A DNA stretch of 64,000 bases from Roseovarius sp. Its GTDB lineage: Bacteria > Pseudomonadota > Alphaproteobacteria > Rhodobacterales > Rhodobacteraceae. The notes beneath the pieces are model-generated. The model did no database searches, had not been told where the DNA came from, and saw only the letters and a list, made by a program, of their open reading frames with translations. The stretch is taken from assembly GCA_021775255.1 (NCBI GenBank), contig JAJFIA010000010.1, positions 298,557 to 362,556 of the forward strand. Direction: 5' to 3'. The translations under genes were made by a program, and so were the position numbers. This document shows positions 1 through 9,422 of this stretch, in pieces; within the stretch, counting starts at the first letter, position 1, and each line of letters begins with the position of its first letter.

Positions 1-650
1 ATTCCGAAGGCGGTTTTCAATGAGGCGAGGCGCAGGATCTCGGCCCCTTCGGGGGCTGTTATCGTCCGGCGCGGCAGCGATCTGAAGCTGAAAGTCACGG
101 CCAGAGCACAGGCAAACGCCGCACTGCCCGCATAAAACGGCAGCAAATGATCCACCCCGTACCCCGCCCCGCCAAGAACGGCCGACAGCGCCAGCGCGAT
201 GAAGGAAAACCGCCAGGCTTTCAGCTCCTGCGCTTCGATCTCCTCTTCGCGCCCGGCGGCATTGAGGGATTCGTACAAAAGCGCGCTATCGGTGCCCGAG
301 GCAAAAGCGGTGCTGGCCCCAAGGCAGACCTGCGCCATGGCAAAGGCCGCAAAGCTATCCCCCATCGCCAGGAATATGGCCCCCGCAAGCCCTGAGCAGG
401 CCGAGAAAATCAGCGTGACCCGGCGGCCAAAACGATCAGACATATAGCCCGAGGGCACCTCAAGCACGATCGTGCCGATGTCATAGATGGCATAAAGCAT
501 GATCGCGTCGGCCGCTGTAAGCCGGTCCTGAAAGAAAAGAAACCAGATCGCCTGCCAGAAGGTGAGGCTTCTCAAGAATTTGAACCACGGGTAAAGCGCG
601 ATGTTTCGCGTGGCGGAATGGGCGGCGGTTTGGGCGGCGGTTTGGGGCAT
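1..650 (-). CDS. MFS transporter, 3' part cut by window edge
   Basis: The reverse strand is open from an ATG at 650 to the window start, about 216 residues with no stop, so the C-terminal half lies outside. The translation is hydrophobic, with several probable membrane helices in the first 200 residues. The loop after the second helix reads GYMSDRFGRR, the classic major facilitator motif GxxxDRxGRR, preceded by LEVPSG. This supports an inner-membrane secondary transporter, often an efflux protein in this subgroup. The substrate cannot be read. The short plus-strand open frames here are shadows. Confidence 0.8.
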   Translation of the reverse strand, partial: MPQTAAQTAAHSATRNIALYPWFKFLRSLTFWQAIWFLFFQDRLTAADAIMLYAIYDIGTIVLEVPSGYMSDRFGRRVTLIFSACSGLAGAIFLAMGDSFAAFAMAQVCLGASTAFASGTDSALLYESLNAAGREEEIEAQELKAWRFSFIALALSAVLGGAGYGVDHLLPFYAGSAAFACALAVTFSFRSLPRRTITAPEGAEILRLASLKTAFG

Positions 651-747
651 TGAAGGCTCGTTTTTTGGGGCCGGACTGGCCCGGACATTACATGCCACTG
701 GCTATCAGATAAAGACAGCCTGCTGAATGGTTTTGTCAACAGTCGGA

Positions 748-1332
748 TCATGTCCAGCTACTGCCCCTGGGGGGCTGCATGATTGCAACGGATAAAGCAC
801 TTAACTGATCATCGACAAAGGCTGTTTCCGCATGGCTCAGGCTTTGATGCCGGGGGTAAACCGGCGCGGCGCGATCATCCAGAACCGGCATATCCCAGCC
901 CCCGGTGGTGATGAAAAACCGGGCCGCGCCTTCCTCGCCAAACTCACGCAGATAGCCCTGGGTGACCACATCAATATAGCTCAGCAAGACCGGGTGCTCC
1001 GCGCTTGGGGCCACGTGCCTGCCGTCGGGAATGGCATAGACGGCAATCTCGGGCTGGTGATCCAGATCATGGCTGATCAGATGCGCGGCGGGCAGCCTGT
1101 CATAGGCGGCCTCACGCAGATCAAGTGCTGCCCAGTCATCACCGGGCACCGGGGCAATCAGCCCGTCGATGATGCCCTGCTCATCCGGGATCACGGTCAG
1201 ATAAGCCAGTTTGCGCAGATTTGTGTGCCGCCAAATGCGCCGCCAGCCTTTGAGCGTGGCGGTCTGCGCGCCCTCAAATTCATGGGTGTTGCGGTTCACA
1301 AGGCTGCCATAGCCAAAGAAATATGCATGAGA
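748..1332 (-). CDS. Gamma-glutamylcyclotransferase-like protein with no normal start codon
   Basis: The N-terminus reads YFFGYGSLVNR, the substrate-loop signature (YGSL) of the gamma-glutamylcyclotransferase/AIG2-like family. The body of about 190 residues fits the family. Members release 5-oxoproline from gamma-glutamyl compounds, but the substrate here is unknown. No ATG, GTG or TTG lies in frame upstream of the FGYGSL motif. The codon where a start would be expected (1333-1335) is AAA, and the first in-frame GTG (1297-1299) falls after the motif. Either a non-canonical start is used, the gene is decaying, or there is a sequence error. The right end given is the first residue of the conserved block. 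Confidence 0.6.
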   Translation of the reverse strand, partial: SHAYFFGYGSLVNRNTHEFEGAQTATLKGWRRIWRHTNLRKLAYLTVIPDEQGIIDGLIAPVPGDDWAALDLREAAYDRLPAAHLISHDLDHQPEIAVYAIPDGRHVAPSAEHPVLLSYIDVVTQGYLREFGEEGAARFFITTGGWDMPVLDDRAAPVYPRHQSLSHAETAFVDDQLSALSVAIMQPPRGSSWT

Positions 1333-1355
1333 TTTATATGTTATTGCCCCGCCCC

Positions 1356-1369
1356 TTGATCTGAATCAA
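1356..1369. promoter_or_regulatory. FNR/CRP-type box upstream of nsrR
   Basis: TTGAT-CTGA-ATCAA is an exact match to the FNR-family consensus TTGAT-N4-ATCAA. It lies 62 bases upstream of the nsrR start and about 24 bases from the 5' end of the divergent cyclotransferase-like gene. In this order such boxes are bound by FnrL or by NO-responsive Dnr/NnrR relatives. Which one acts here, and on which gene, is not visible. Confidence 0.65.
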
Positions 1370-1430
1370 ATGCCGCATTCCTTTTTGCAGGCAGAATGGG
1401 AAAATTCAAGCAATCCTGGGAGGCAGGCCT

Positions 1431-1883
1431 TTGCGGATTACAAAACGAACCAGCATTGCCATTCGGGTGCTGATGTATTGCAGTGCCAATCAAGGGCGGC
1501 TGGTGACAAAATCCGAGATCGCCAAACGCTGTGATATATCCGAAAGCCATCTGGCGCAGGTGATCAATCAACTGGCACAGCTTGAATTTCTGACAACCCA
1601 TCGTGGCCGCAATGGCGGTATTACGCTGGCACATCCGGCGCAGGACATATCCATAGGCCGGGTGATACGGCAGGTTGAAGTAAGCGCACTGCCGGCAGAA
1701 TGTTTTGCGGATGCGGATAATTCATGTTCGCTGGTGAATATTTGCAGCCTGAAAACGGCGCTCGCCGATGCCGCCGAGGCGTTCTATGCCCATCTTGATA
1801 AGATCACGCTAAAGGCGGCGATGTGTGATAACGCGGCGCTGGCCGCGGCGTTTTTGCCGGTTGAATGCGTAATAGAGGCTTGA
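1431..1883 (+). CDS. nsrR: Rrf2-family transcriptional regulator, NsrR type
   Basis: This 150-residue protein has an N-terminal winged helix (residues 1-60) and three cysteines, C91, C99 and C105, in the C-x7-C-x5-C spacing used by NsrR to hold an NO-sensing [Fe-S] cluster. IscR uses a different spacing. NsrR usually represses NO-detoxification genes, and NO destroys the cluster and relieves repression. The start is TTG at 1431 with GGGAGG just upstream; no ATG fits better. The FNR-type box at 1356-1369 suggests oxygen- or NO-linked expression. No obvious NO-detoxification gene is in the window, so its targets are elsewhere. Confidence 0.8.
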   Translation: MRITKRTSIAIRVLMYCSANQGRLVTKSEIAKRCDISESHLAQVINQLAQLEFLTTHRGRNGGITLAHPAQDISIGRVIRQVEVSALPAECFADADNSCSLVNICSLKTALADAAEAFYAHLDKITLKAAMCDNAALAAAFLPVECVIEA

Positions 1884-1917
1884 TCCGAATCGCGCCGTAT
1901 ACTATCGCACACTAAAT

Positions 1918-2076
1918 TGGATTGGGAGAACCGGCCACGCCGGTGCCGAAGGAGCAACCGCCCCGGAAACTCTCAGGCAACAAGGACCGATCCGGTTACG
2001 ACAACTCTGGAGAGTTCCCGGCTTTGACCGGGGCGCCGAAGGGATAGCGATCTCAGGCAAACTGACAGAGGGGGCA
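1918..2076 (+). promoter_or_regulatory. Tandem glycine riboswitch
   Basis: Two aptamers follow one another upstream of gcvT. The first starts with GGGAGA near 1924 and contains GCCGAAGGAGCAA then CTCTCAGGCAA; the second starts near 2006 with CTCTGGAGAG and contains GCCGAAGGGATAGC then ATCTCAGGCAAA and closes with GACAGAGGGG. These are the conserved cores of glycine aptamers, and the double arrangement is typical of glycine-induced gcv operons. The element ends about 85 bases before the gcvT ATG. I see no strong T-tailed hairpin between them, so control may be at ribosome access, but this is uncertain. Confidence 0.93.
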
Positions 2077-2160
2077 CCACAGGCCGCGCATTTTGCGCTT
2101 GCCGGAACGGTGCCGGAATGATCATCTGATTTTACCGGTCTTTGATTTGGGAGAAGTGAG

Positions 2161-3285
2161 ATGAGCGATTTGCATGTGACCCCGCTGAATGCCCTGCACA
2201 AGGAGCTGGGCGGTAAAATGGTGCCATTCGCGGGCTTCGAGATGCCGGTGCAATATCCTCTGGGCGTGATGAAAGAGCATCTGCATACCCGCGCCCGTGC
2301 CGGGGTGTTTGATGTCAGCCACATGGGGCAGGTGATTATCCGCGCGAAAGGCGGCTTTGAGGCCGCAGCACAAGCGATGGAAAGCCTTGTACCGGTGAAC
2401 CTGCTGGGCCTAGGGGAAAACCGTCAGCGCTACGGGTTTTTCACCAATGAGGCGGGGGGCATCATGGATGATCTGATGCTGGCCAATCGCGGCGATCATA
2501 TGTTTGTGGTGGTCAATGCCGCCTGCAAGGGGGGCGATATCGCCCATATGAAGGCCGGGCTTGCGGGTTGTGAAGTTGAGGAAATAACCGATCGTGCCCT
2601 CTTGGCGCTGCAAGGCCCCGCGTCGGAAGCTGTGCTTGAGGCAATGGTGCCCGGCGTGGCCGCGATGCGGTTCATGGATGTGGGTATTTTCGCCTCGGAT
2701 TTTGGCAAGCTTTGGGTCTCGCGCTCGGGCTATACCGGCGAGGATGGCTATGAAATTTCCGTAAGCAATGATCAGGCCGAGGCATTGGCGCGGGCGCTTT
2801 TGGCGCATGGCGATGTTGAGCCCATCGGCCTTGGCGCGCGTGACAGCCTGCGGCTGGAAGCGGGATTGTGCCTTTATGGCAATGACATTGATGAAGTCAC
2901 GTCGCCGGTTGAGGCGTCTTTGACATGGGCGATTCAGAAAGTGCGCCGTTCCGGCGGCGAGCGTGAGGGCGGTTTTCCCGGTGCCGGACGCATATTGAAT
3001 GAGTTGGAAAATGGCGCAGCCAGAACCCGGGTTGGCCTCAGGCCGGAAGGCCGCGCGCCGATGCGCGACGGTACCGAGATTTTTACCGATGCGGAGGGCG
3101 GCAAAGCCGTTGGCCATGTTACCTCAGGCGCATATGGCCCGACAATCGAAGGCCCGATGGCGATGGGATACGTGCCCAAAAGCCTCGCTGAGGTGGGCAC
3201 GAAACTATACGGTGAGGTGCGGGGAAAACGGCAGCCGGTTACAGTTGCCGATATGCCCTTCACCCCGGCGAATTTCAAACGATAA
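2161..3285 (+). CDS. gcvT: Glycine cleavage T protein (aminomethyltransferase)
   Basis: GcvT transfers the methylene group from lipoyl-bound aminomethyl on GcvH to tetrahydrofolate and releases ammonia. The 374-residue product has the family start (LHKELGGKMVPFAGFEMPVQY), the folate-site block GYTGEDGYEISV and LGARDSLRLEAGLCLYGND. The ATG at 2161 follows GGGAGAAG. The gene lies directly behind the tandem glycine riboswitch and 21 bases before gcvH, so glycine should induce the operon. Length is normal for the family. Confidence 0.95.
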   Translation: MSDLHVTPLNALHKELGGKMVPFAGFEMPVQYPLGVMKEHLHTRARAGVFDVSHMGQVIIRAKGGFEAAAQAMESLVPVNLLGLGENRQRYGFFTNEAGGIMDDLMLANRGDHMFVVVNAACKGGDIAHMKAGLAGCEVEEITDRALLALQGPASEAVLEAMVPGVAAMRFMDVGIFASDFGKLWVSRSGYTGEDGYEISVSNDQAEALARALLAHGDVEPIGLGARDSLRLEAGLCLYGNDIDEVTSPVEASLTWAIQKVRRSGGEREGGFPGAGRILNELENGAARTRVGLRPEGRAPMRDGTEIFTDAEGGKAVGHVTSGAYGPTIEGPMAMGYVPKSLAEVGTKLYGEVRGKRQPVTVADMPFTPANFKR

Positions 3286-3306
3286 CAGTAGCAAGGGAGA
3301 AACCAG

Positions 3307-3666
3307 ATGAAATTTACAGAAGAGCATGAATGGCTGCGTGTAGAAGACGATGTTGTGGTTGTGGGTATCACCACACATGCCGCTGAACAGTTGGGCGATG
3401 TGGTGTTTGTTGAACTGCCCGAGGTCGGCGATGAGGTGACCAAGGATGATGATGTCGTGGTCATTGAGAGCGTCAAGGCCGCCAGCGATATTCTGGCGCC
3501 GATTGATGGCGAAGTGGTTGAGGTCAATGATATACTGGCCGATGAGCCGGGCAAGGTGAATGATGATCCACAAGGCGATGCGTGGTTCTTCAAGCTGAAG
3601 GCCAGTGATCTGTCCCAGATGGACGATTACATGGATGAGGCAGCTTATAACAAGTTTATCGGTTGA
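3307..3666 (+). CDS. gcvH: Glycine cleavage H protein (lipoyl carrier)
   Basis: A 119-residue acidic lipoyl-domain protein that shuttles the aminomethyl intermediate among GcvP, GcvT and the lipoamide dehydrogenase. The lipoylated lysine is K57 in ESVKAAS, the standard GcvH context. AAGGGAG precedes the ATG. It follows gcvT by 21 bases. About 140 bases containing two hairpins and a dispersed repeat separate it from gcvP, so some transcripts may end here. Confidence 0.96.
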   Translation: MKFTEEHEWLRVEDDVVVVGITTHAAEQLGDVVFVELPEVGDEVTKDDDVVVIESVKAASDILAPIDGEVVEVNDILADEPGKVNDDPQGDAWFFKLKASDLSQMDDYMDEAAYNKFIG

Positions 3667-3676
3667 GCGCCGGGCG

Positions 3677-3757
3677 CAAAACTTTTTTAAAAGTTTTGGC
3701 AAAAATCTTTGAAAGATTTTTACGCCTCCGGCGGGAGTATTTGTAGAAAAATGAAAG
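3677..3757. repeat. Two AT-rich hairpins plus dispersed element, copy A1
   Basis: Two adjacent perfect hairpins (3677-3698, arms CAAAACTTTT/AAAAGTTTTG; 3701-3721, arms AAAAATCTTT/AAAGATTTTT) are followed at 3722-3757 by CCTCCGGCGGGAGTATTT and AAAAATGAAAG. The last part recurs, in either orientation, at 18858, 34977, 48089, 50479 and 53895. The second hairpin could act as a partial terminator between gcvH and gcvP. Confidence 0.75.
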
Positions 3758-3808
3758 CAGGGCCAGTGTCGTCAGGCCGGTCCTGTTGTGGATCAGATGG
3801 AGAATGTG

Positions 3809-6661
3809 ATGCCTTTCGCACCAACAGATTATTTGCCCTATGATTTTGCCAACCGGCGCCATATCGGCCCCTCAGCCGAGGAAATGGCCGGGATGCTTGA
3901 GGTTCTGGGCGTGGACAGTCTTGATCAACTGATTGATCAGACGGTGCCCGATACCATCAGGCAACGTGAGCCGCTTGACTGGGGCGCGCCGATGTCTGAG
4001 CGTGAATTGCTTTGGTATATGCGTCAGGTGGCCAAGAAGAACAAGGTGTTCACCTCGATGATCGGGCAGGGCTATTATGGCACCGTGACGCCACCCGCAA
4101 TTCAGCGCAATATTCTGGAAAACCCGGCGTGGTATACATCATACACGCCGTATCAGCCTGAGATTAGCCAGGGCCGGCTTGAGGCGCTGTTGAATTTCCA
4201 GACCATGGTTTGTGATCTGACGGGGCTTGAGATCGCCAATGCCTCGTTGCTGGATGAGGCCACGGCGGCGGCCGAAGCGGTGACAATGGCCGAGCGCATC
4301 TCGAAATCCAAGTCGAAAGCCGTATTCGTCGATGAAAACTGTCACCCGCAGAATATCGCCGTGATCCGGACCCGTTGTGCGCCGCTGGATATTGAGGTGT
4401 TGGTTGGCAACCCCGACAGTGATCTGAAGCCGGATGAGGTGTTTGGCGCGGTGTTTCAGTATCCTGGCACCAATGGCCATATCCGCGATTTCACCGGCCC
4501 TATTGAAGCCCTGCACGCGGCCGGGGCCATTGGCATCGTGATTGCCGACCCGCTGGCGCTGACCGTTTTGAAAGAGCCCGGAGCCATGGGTGCGGATATC
4601 GCTGTGGGTTCGACCCAGCGGTTTGGTGTGCCGATGGGATATGGCGGGCCGCACGCGGCATATCTGGCGTGCCGGGATCAGTATAAGCGCAACATGCCGG
4701 GGCGGATTGTGGGCGTGTCGATCGATGCGCGCGGCAACCGGGCGTATAGGCTTTCCCTGCAAACCCGCGAACAGCATATCCGCCGCGAAAAGGCCACATC
4801 GAATGTCTGTACCGCGCAAGCCTTGCTGGCGGTCATGGCCGGGTTTTATGCGGTTTTCCACGGGCCTGAGGGGCTTAAGGCGATTGCGCAAAGAGTGCAC
4901 CGCAAGACCGTGCGCGCCGCACGCGGGCTGGAGTTGGCGGGCTATAAGATCGAGCCGGAGAATTATTTTGATACCATCACCGTTGATGTCGGCCCGATGC
5001 AGGGGGTGATCCTCAAGGCCGCGCGGGATCAACGCATCAATCTGCGCAAGATCGGCAAAACCAAACTGGGGATTTCACTGGATGAAACCACCCGCACCGA
5101 TACGCTTTACCGTTTGTGGCGCGCCTTTGGCATCACCACCGGGGTTGAGGTCAACCGCTCGGAATACCGGCTGGGCGACGGCATGACCCGTGAAAGCGAA
5201 TACCTCACCCATCCGGTGTTTCACATGAACCGGGCCGAGACCGAGATGATGCGCTACATGCGTCGCTTGTCGGATCGTGATCTGGCGCTGGACCGGGCGA
5301 TGATCCCTTTGGGGAGCTGCACCATGAAGCTGAATGCCGCCGCCGAAATGATGCCAATCACCTGGCCGGAATTTGCCCAGCCACATCCGCATGCGCCCAA
5401 AGAGCAAATGCAGGGATATGCGCAACTGATTGAGGATCTCTGCGATAAGCTGTGCCAGATCACCGGTTATGACGCCATGTCGATGCAGCCCAATTCGGGT
5501 GCGCAGGGCGAATATGCCGGGCTTCTGGCGATTGCCGGCTATCACCACGCCAATGGCGATGATCAGCGCAAGGTTTGCCTGATCCCAACCTCGGCACACG
5601 GCACCAACCCGGCTTCGGCACAGATGGCGGGGATGAAGGTTGTGGTGGTGAAATCGCGCGAAAACGGCGATATTGACGTGGATGATTTCCGCGCCAAGGC
5701 CGAGGCGGCGGGCGATACGTTAGCGGCCTGCATGATCACCTATCCGTCGACTCACGGTGTATTTGAGCAAACCGTGCGCGAGATTTGTGAGATCACCCAT
5801 CAACATGGCGGGCAGGTCTATATCGACGGGGCCAACCTCAATGCCATGATCGGGCTGGCACAACCCGGCGAAATTGGCGGCGATGTGAGCCATCTCAACC
5901 TGCATAAAACCTTCTGCATCCCGCATGGCGGCGGCGGCCCCGGCGTGGGCCCTATCGGCGTCAAGGCGCATCTTCAGCCGCATCTGCCGGGGAATCCGAT
6001 GGATGTGCAGGGCGCGGGGCCGGTCGCGGCGGCGAATTTCGGCTCGGCTTCGATCCTGCCGATCTCATGGGCCTATATCCTGATGATGGGCGGCGCGGGG
6101 CTGACGCAGGCGACAAAAGTGGCGATTTTGAATGGTAATTATATCGCCGCGCGCCTCAAAGGTGCATTTGACATCCTTTATAAAGGCCCCGGCGGCCGGG
6201 TGGCGCATGAATGCATCATTGATACCCGCCCGTTTGAGGATAGCGCCGGTGTGACGGTGGATGACATTGCCAAGCGCCTGATTGACAACGGTTTTCACGC
6301 GCCGACCATGAGCTGGCCGGTGGCGGGTACGCTGATGGTAGAGCCCACCGAATCCGAAACCAAGGCCGAGCTGGACCGGTTTTGCGATGCGATGCTGGCG
6401 ATCCGCGAGGAAATTCGCGACATCGAAGAGGGCCGGATTGACGCGGAAAACAACCCGCTGAAAAACGCGCCTCACACGGTGGAAGATCTGGTGGGCGATT
6501 GGGACAGGCCTTACAGCCGCGAGATGGGTTGTTATCCGCCCGGCGCTTTTAGGGTTGATAAATACTGGCCACCGGTCAATCGGGTGGACAATGTGTATGG
6601 TGACCGCCACTTGATCTGTTCTTGCCCACCCTTGTCGGACTATGCCGATGCGGCGGAATGA
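3809..6661 (+). CDS. gcvP: Glycine dehydrogenase (decarboxylating), P protein
   Basis: GcvP is the PLP enzyme that decarboxylates glycine and loads aminomethyl onto GcvH. The roughly 950-residue product is the fused single-chain form, with two homologous halves. The PLP lysine lies in [17 protein letters not shown] in the second half. I place the start at the ATG at 3809 ([13 protein letters not shown]) because GGAG lies six bases before it; a GTG at 3788 would add seven residues without a good ribosome site. The end is marked by a strong hairpin terminator at 6685. It completes the gcvTHP set; the shared L protein could be lpd at 33.6 kb. Confidence 0.95.
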   Translation: MPFAPTDYLPYDFANRRHIGPSAEEMAGMLEVLGVDSLDQLIDQTVPDTIRQREPLDWGAPMSERELLWYMRQVAKKNKVFTSMIGQGYYGTVTPPAIQRNILENPAWYTSYTPYQPEISQGRLEALLNFQTMVCDLTGLEIANASLLDEATAAAEAVTMAERISKSKSKAVFVDENCHPQNIAVIRTRCAPLDIEVLVGNPDSDLKPDEVFGAVFQYPGTNGHIRDFTGPIEALHAAGAIGIVIADPLALTVLKEPGAMGADIAVGSTQRFGVPMGYGGPHAAYLACRDQYKRNMPGRIVGVSIDARGNRAYRLSLQTREQHIRREKATSNVCTAQALLAVMAGFYAVFHGPEGLKAIAQRVHRKTVRAARGLELAGYKIEPENYFDTITVDVGPMQGVILKAARDQRINLRKIGKTKLGISLDETTRTDTLYRLWRAFGITTGVEVNRSEYRLGDGMTRESEYLTHPVFHMNRAETEMMRYMRRLSDRDLALDRAMIPLGSCTMKLNAAAEMMPITWPEFAQPHPHAPKEQMQGYAQLIEDLCDKLCQITGYDAMSMQPNSGAQGEYAGLLAIAGYHHANGDDQRKVCLIPTSAHGTNPASAQMAGMKVVVVKSRENGDIDVDDFRAKAEAAGDTLAACMITYPSTHGVFEQTVREICEITHQHGGQVYIDGANLNAMIGLAQPGEIGGDVSHLNLHKTFCIPHGGGGPGVGPIGVKAHLQPHLPGNPMDVQGAGPVAAANFGSASILPISWAYILMMGGAGLTQATKVAILNGNYIAARLKGAFDILYKGPGGRVAHECIIDTRPFEDSAGVTVDDIAKRLIDNGFHAPTMSWPVAGTLMVEPTESETKAELDRFCDAMLAIREEIRDIEEGRIDAENNPLKNAPHTVEDLVGDWDRPYSREMGCYPPGAFRVDKYWPPVNRVDNVYGDRHLICSCPPLSDYADAAE

Positions 6662-6684
6662 GGTTTGGCTCATCTGACGCCCGA

Positions 6685-6715
6685 GGCCCCGGATCATGGT
6701 CCGGGGCCTTTGGGT
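6685..6715 (+). terminator. Terminator of the gcv operon
   Basis: A nine-base-pair GC-rich stem GGCCCCGGA/TCCGGGGCC with a six-base loop, followed by TTTGGGTTTTGG, 24 bases after the gcvP stop. The T-tract is interrupted but the position is right for a rho-independent terminator. Confidence 0.7.
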
Positions 6716-6736
6716 TTTGGGGTTGAGTGGCAGATT

Positions 6737-6786
6737 AAAGCGTTTCGCCTCATTGCCGGATCACAACAATGAGGCAAAACGCATTA
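6737..6786. repeat. AAAGCG-ended palindromic element, copy D1
   Basis: A long inverted repeat: GCGTTTCGCCTCATTG at 6740-6755 pairs with CAATGAGGCAAAACGC at 6767-6782 with one mismatch and an 11-base loop. It begins AAAGCGTTTCGCC. The larger element at 48102-48214 starts and ends with near-identical sequence. It lies between the gcv terminator and the tmpA promoter region. Confidence 0.65.
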
Positions 6787-6837
6787 GTGATTGCCATTTT
6801 TCGTGACTCGTAGATATTTATCAAAATAGCCCCATAA

Positions 6838-8588
<1,751 letters not shown>

Positions 8589-8862
8589 CAGCTCAGAAAT
8601 GGCAGAATCTTTTGGCTGTCATGCTGCCCGAATGGCATTTTTTCCAAAGTCCTTCATGCCAGACCCGTTTTTAAGGTTTTTCACGATACGCTTTGATGGG
8701 GCAACATGGTATTACCGGTTCCTGACAATTAGTCTTTAGAAGAATATTACGGGCATCATACATGCATGTTGGGCGGTGGCCTTGAGCCGATTGCAGAGAA
8801 TGAGCTTTGCCCCGCCCGGCATCCGGGTGGAAGGGCTGCCCCGCGAAGAGACAGCCAAAAAT
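8589..8862. other. Intergenic stretch with no recognised gene
   Basis: This lies between tmpB and the csp terminator. I see no convincing coding frame, RNA or strong palindrome. A 99-codon reverse-strand frame (8671-8970) runs into the cold-shock gene and has no family features. Confidence 0.5.
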
Positions 8863-8888
8863 GAAAAAGGGCCCCGTGATGGGGCCCA
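8863..8888 (-). terminator. Terminator of the cold-shock gene
   Basis: Read on the reverse strand: stem GGGCCCC/GGGGCCC with a five-base loop (8869-8887) followed by TTTTT, 24 bases past the csp stop. This is a textbook rho-independent terminator. Confidence 0.88.
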
Positions 8889-8911
8889 ATTCCGAATTCT
8901 GTTCGAGTGGC

Positions 8912-9118
8912 TTATGCCAGTACGATGTTTGACGCTGATTCGCGGCCGTCGCGGCCTGCTTCAATGTCAAATGTCACTTTCTGGTCGTCGGCCAGACCGG
9001 TCAGACCGGCGCGCTCAACTGCAGAAATGTGCACAAATACGTCTTTTCCGCCACCATCAGGTGCGATAAAGCCATAACCTTTGGTTGAATTAAACCATTT
9101 TACGGTGCCATTGGCCAT
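8912..9118 (-). CDS. Cold-shock protein (CspA family)
   Basis: A 68-residue single cold-shock domain protein with both RNA-binding motifs: KGYGFI (RNP1) and DVFVHISAV (RNP2), after NGTVKWFN. Such proteins melt RNA secondary structure and act in cold or stationary phase. The ATG at 9118 is preceded by AGGAG. A strong terminator follows, so it is monocistronic. The upstream gap to ettA may hold a long leader, which is common for csp genes, but no leader structure is evident. Confidence 0.95.
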   Translation of the reverse strand: MANGTVKWFNSTKGYGFIAPDGGGKDVFVHISAVERAGLTGLADDQKVTFDIEAGRDGRESASNIVLA

Positions 9119-9422
9119 CCGTTTTCTCCTACTTCATGCTACCCGCATTGTGCGGCAGCCCGGCTAGTCAGTGCAAGATCGAGTGTACTGAGCCTTGAAA
9201 GCAGCAGATGGTCGATAGTGGTAACGTCGCAAAGCTCGATATGAGGCAGTGTTTTCAAAAAATCAAGGAAAAAGAAGGATTGGGGGTGTATTGCTCAACC
9301 ATTGGCAGCATCTTGCCATGGTTTTGCACCCTTGGGGGTACTGGCAGAGCCATTGCCCCCGCCCCCTGCTGTTGGTATCAGCGGGTCTTGCAAGAGTGAT
9401 TATCCAGGCGGAGCAGAAAATC
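9119..9422. other. Divergent intergenic region csp/ettA
   Basis: About 300 bases between two divergently transcribed genes must hold both promoters and leaders. No clear operator or hairpin was identified. In-frame extensions upstream of ettA (from 9249) have no family-like sequence and were not taken as coding. Confidence 0.5.

Noticed and set aside
3809..6661. Palindromic TTGATCAACTGATTGATCAG near 3931 that looks like regulator sites
   Set aside because: It lies well inside gcvP coding sequence and is explained by codons for Leu-Asp-Gln-Leu-Ile-Asp-Gln.
8671..8970. 99-codon reverse ORF overlapping csp
   Set aside because: No family features, overlaps the terminator and the start of a well-defined gene.
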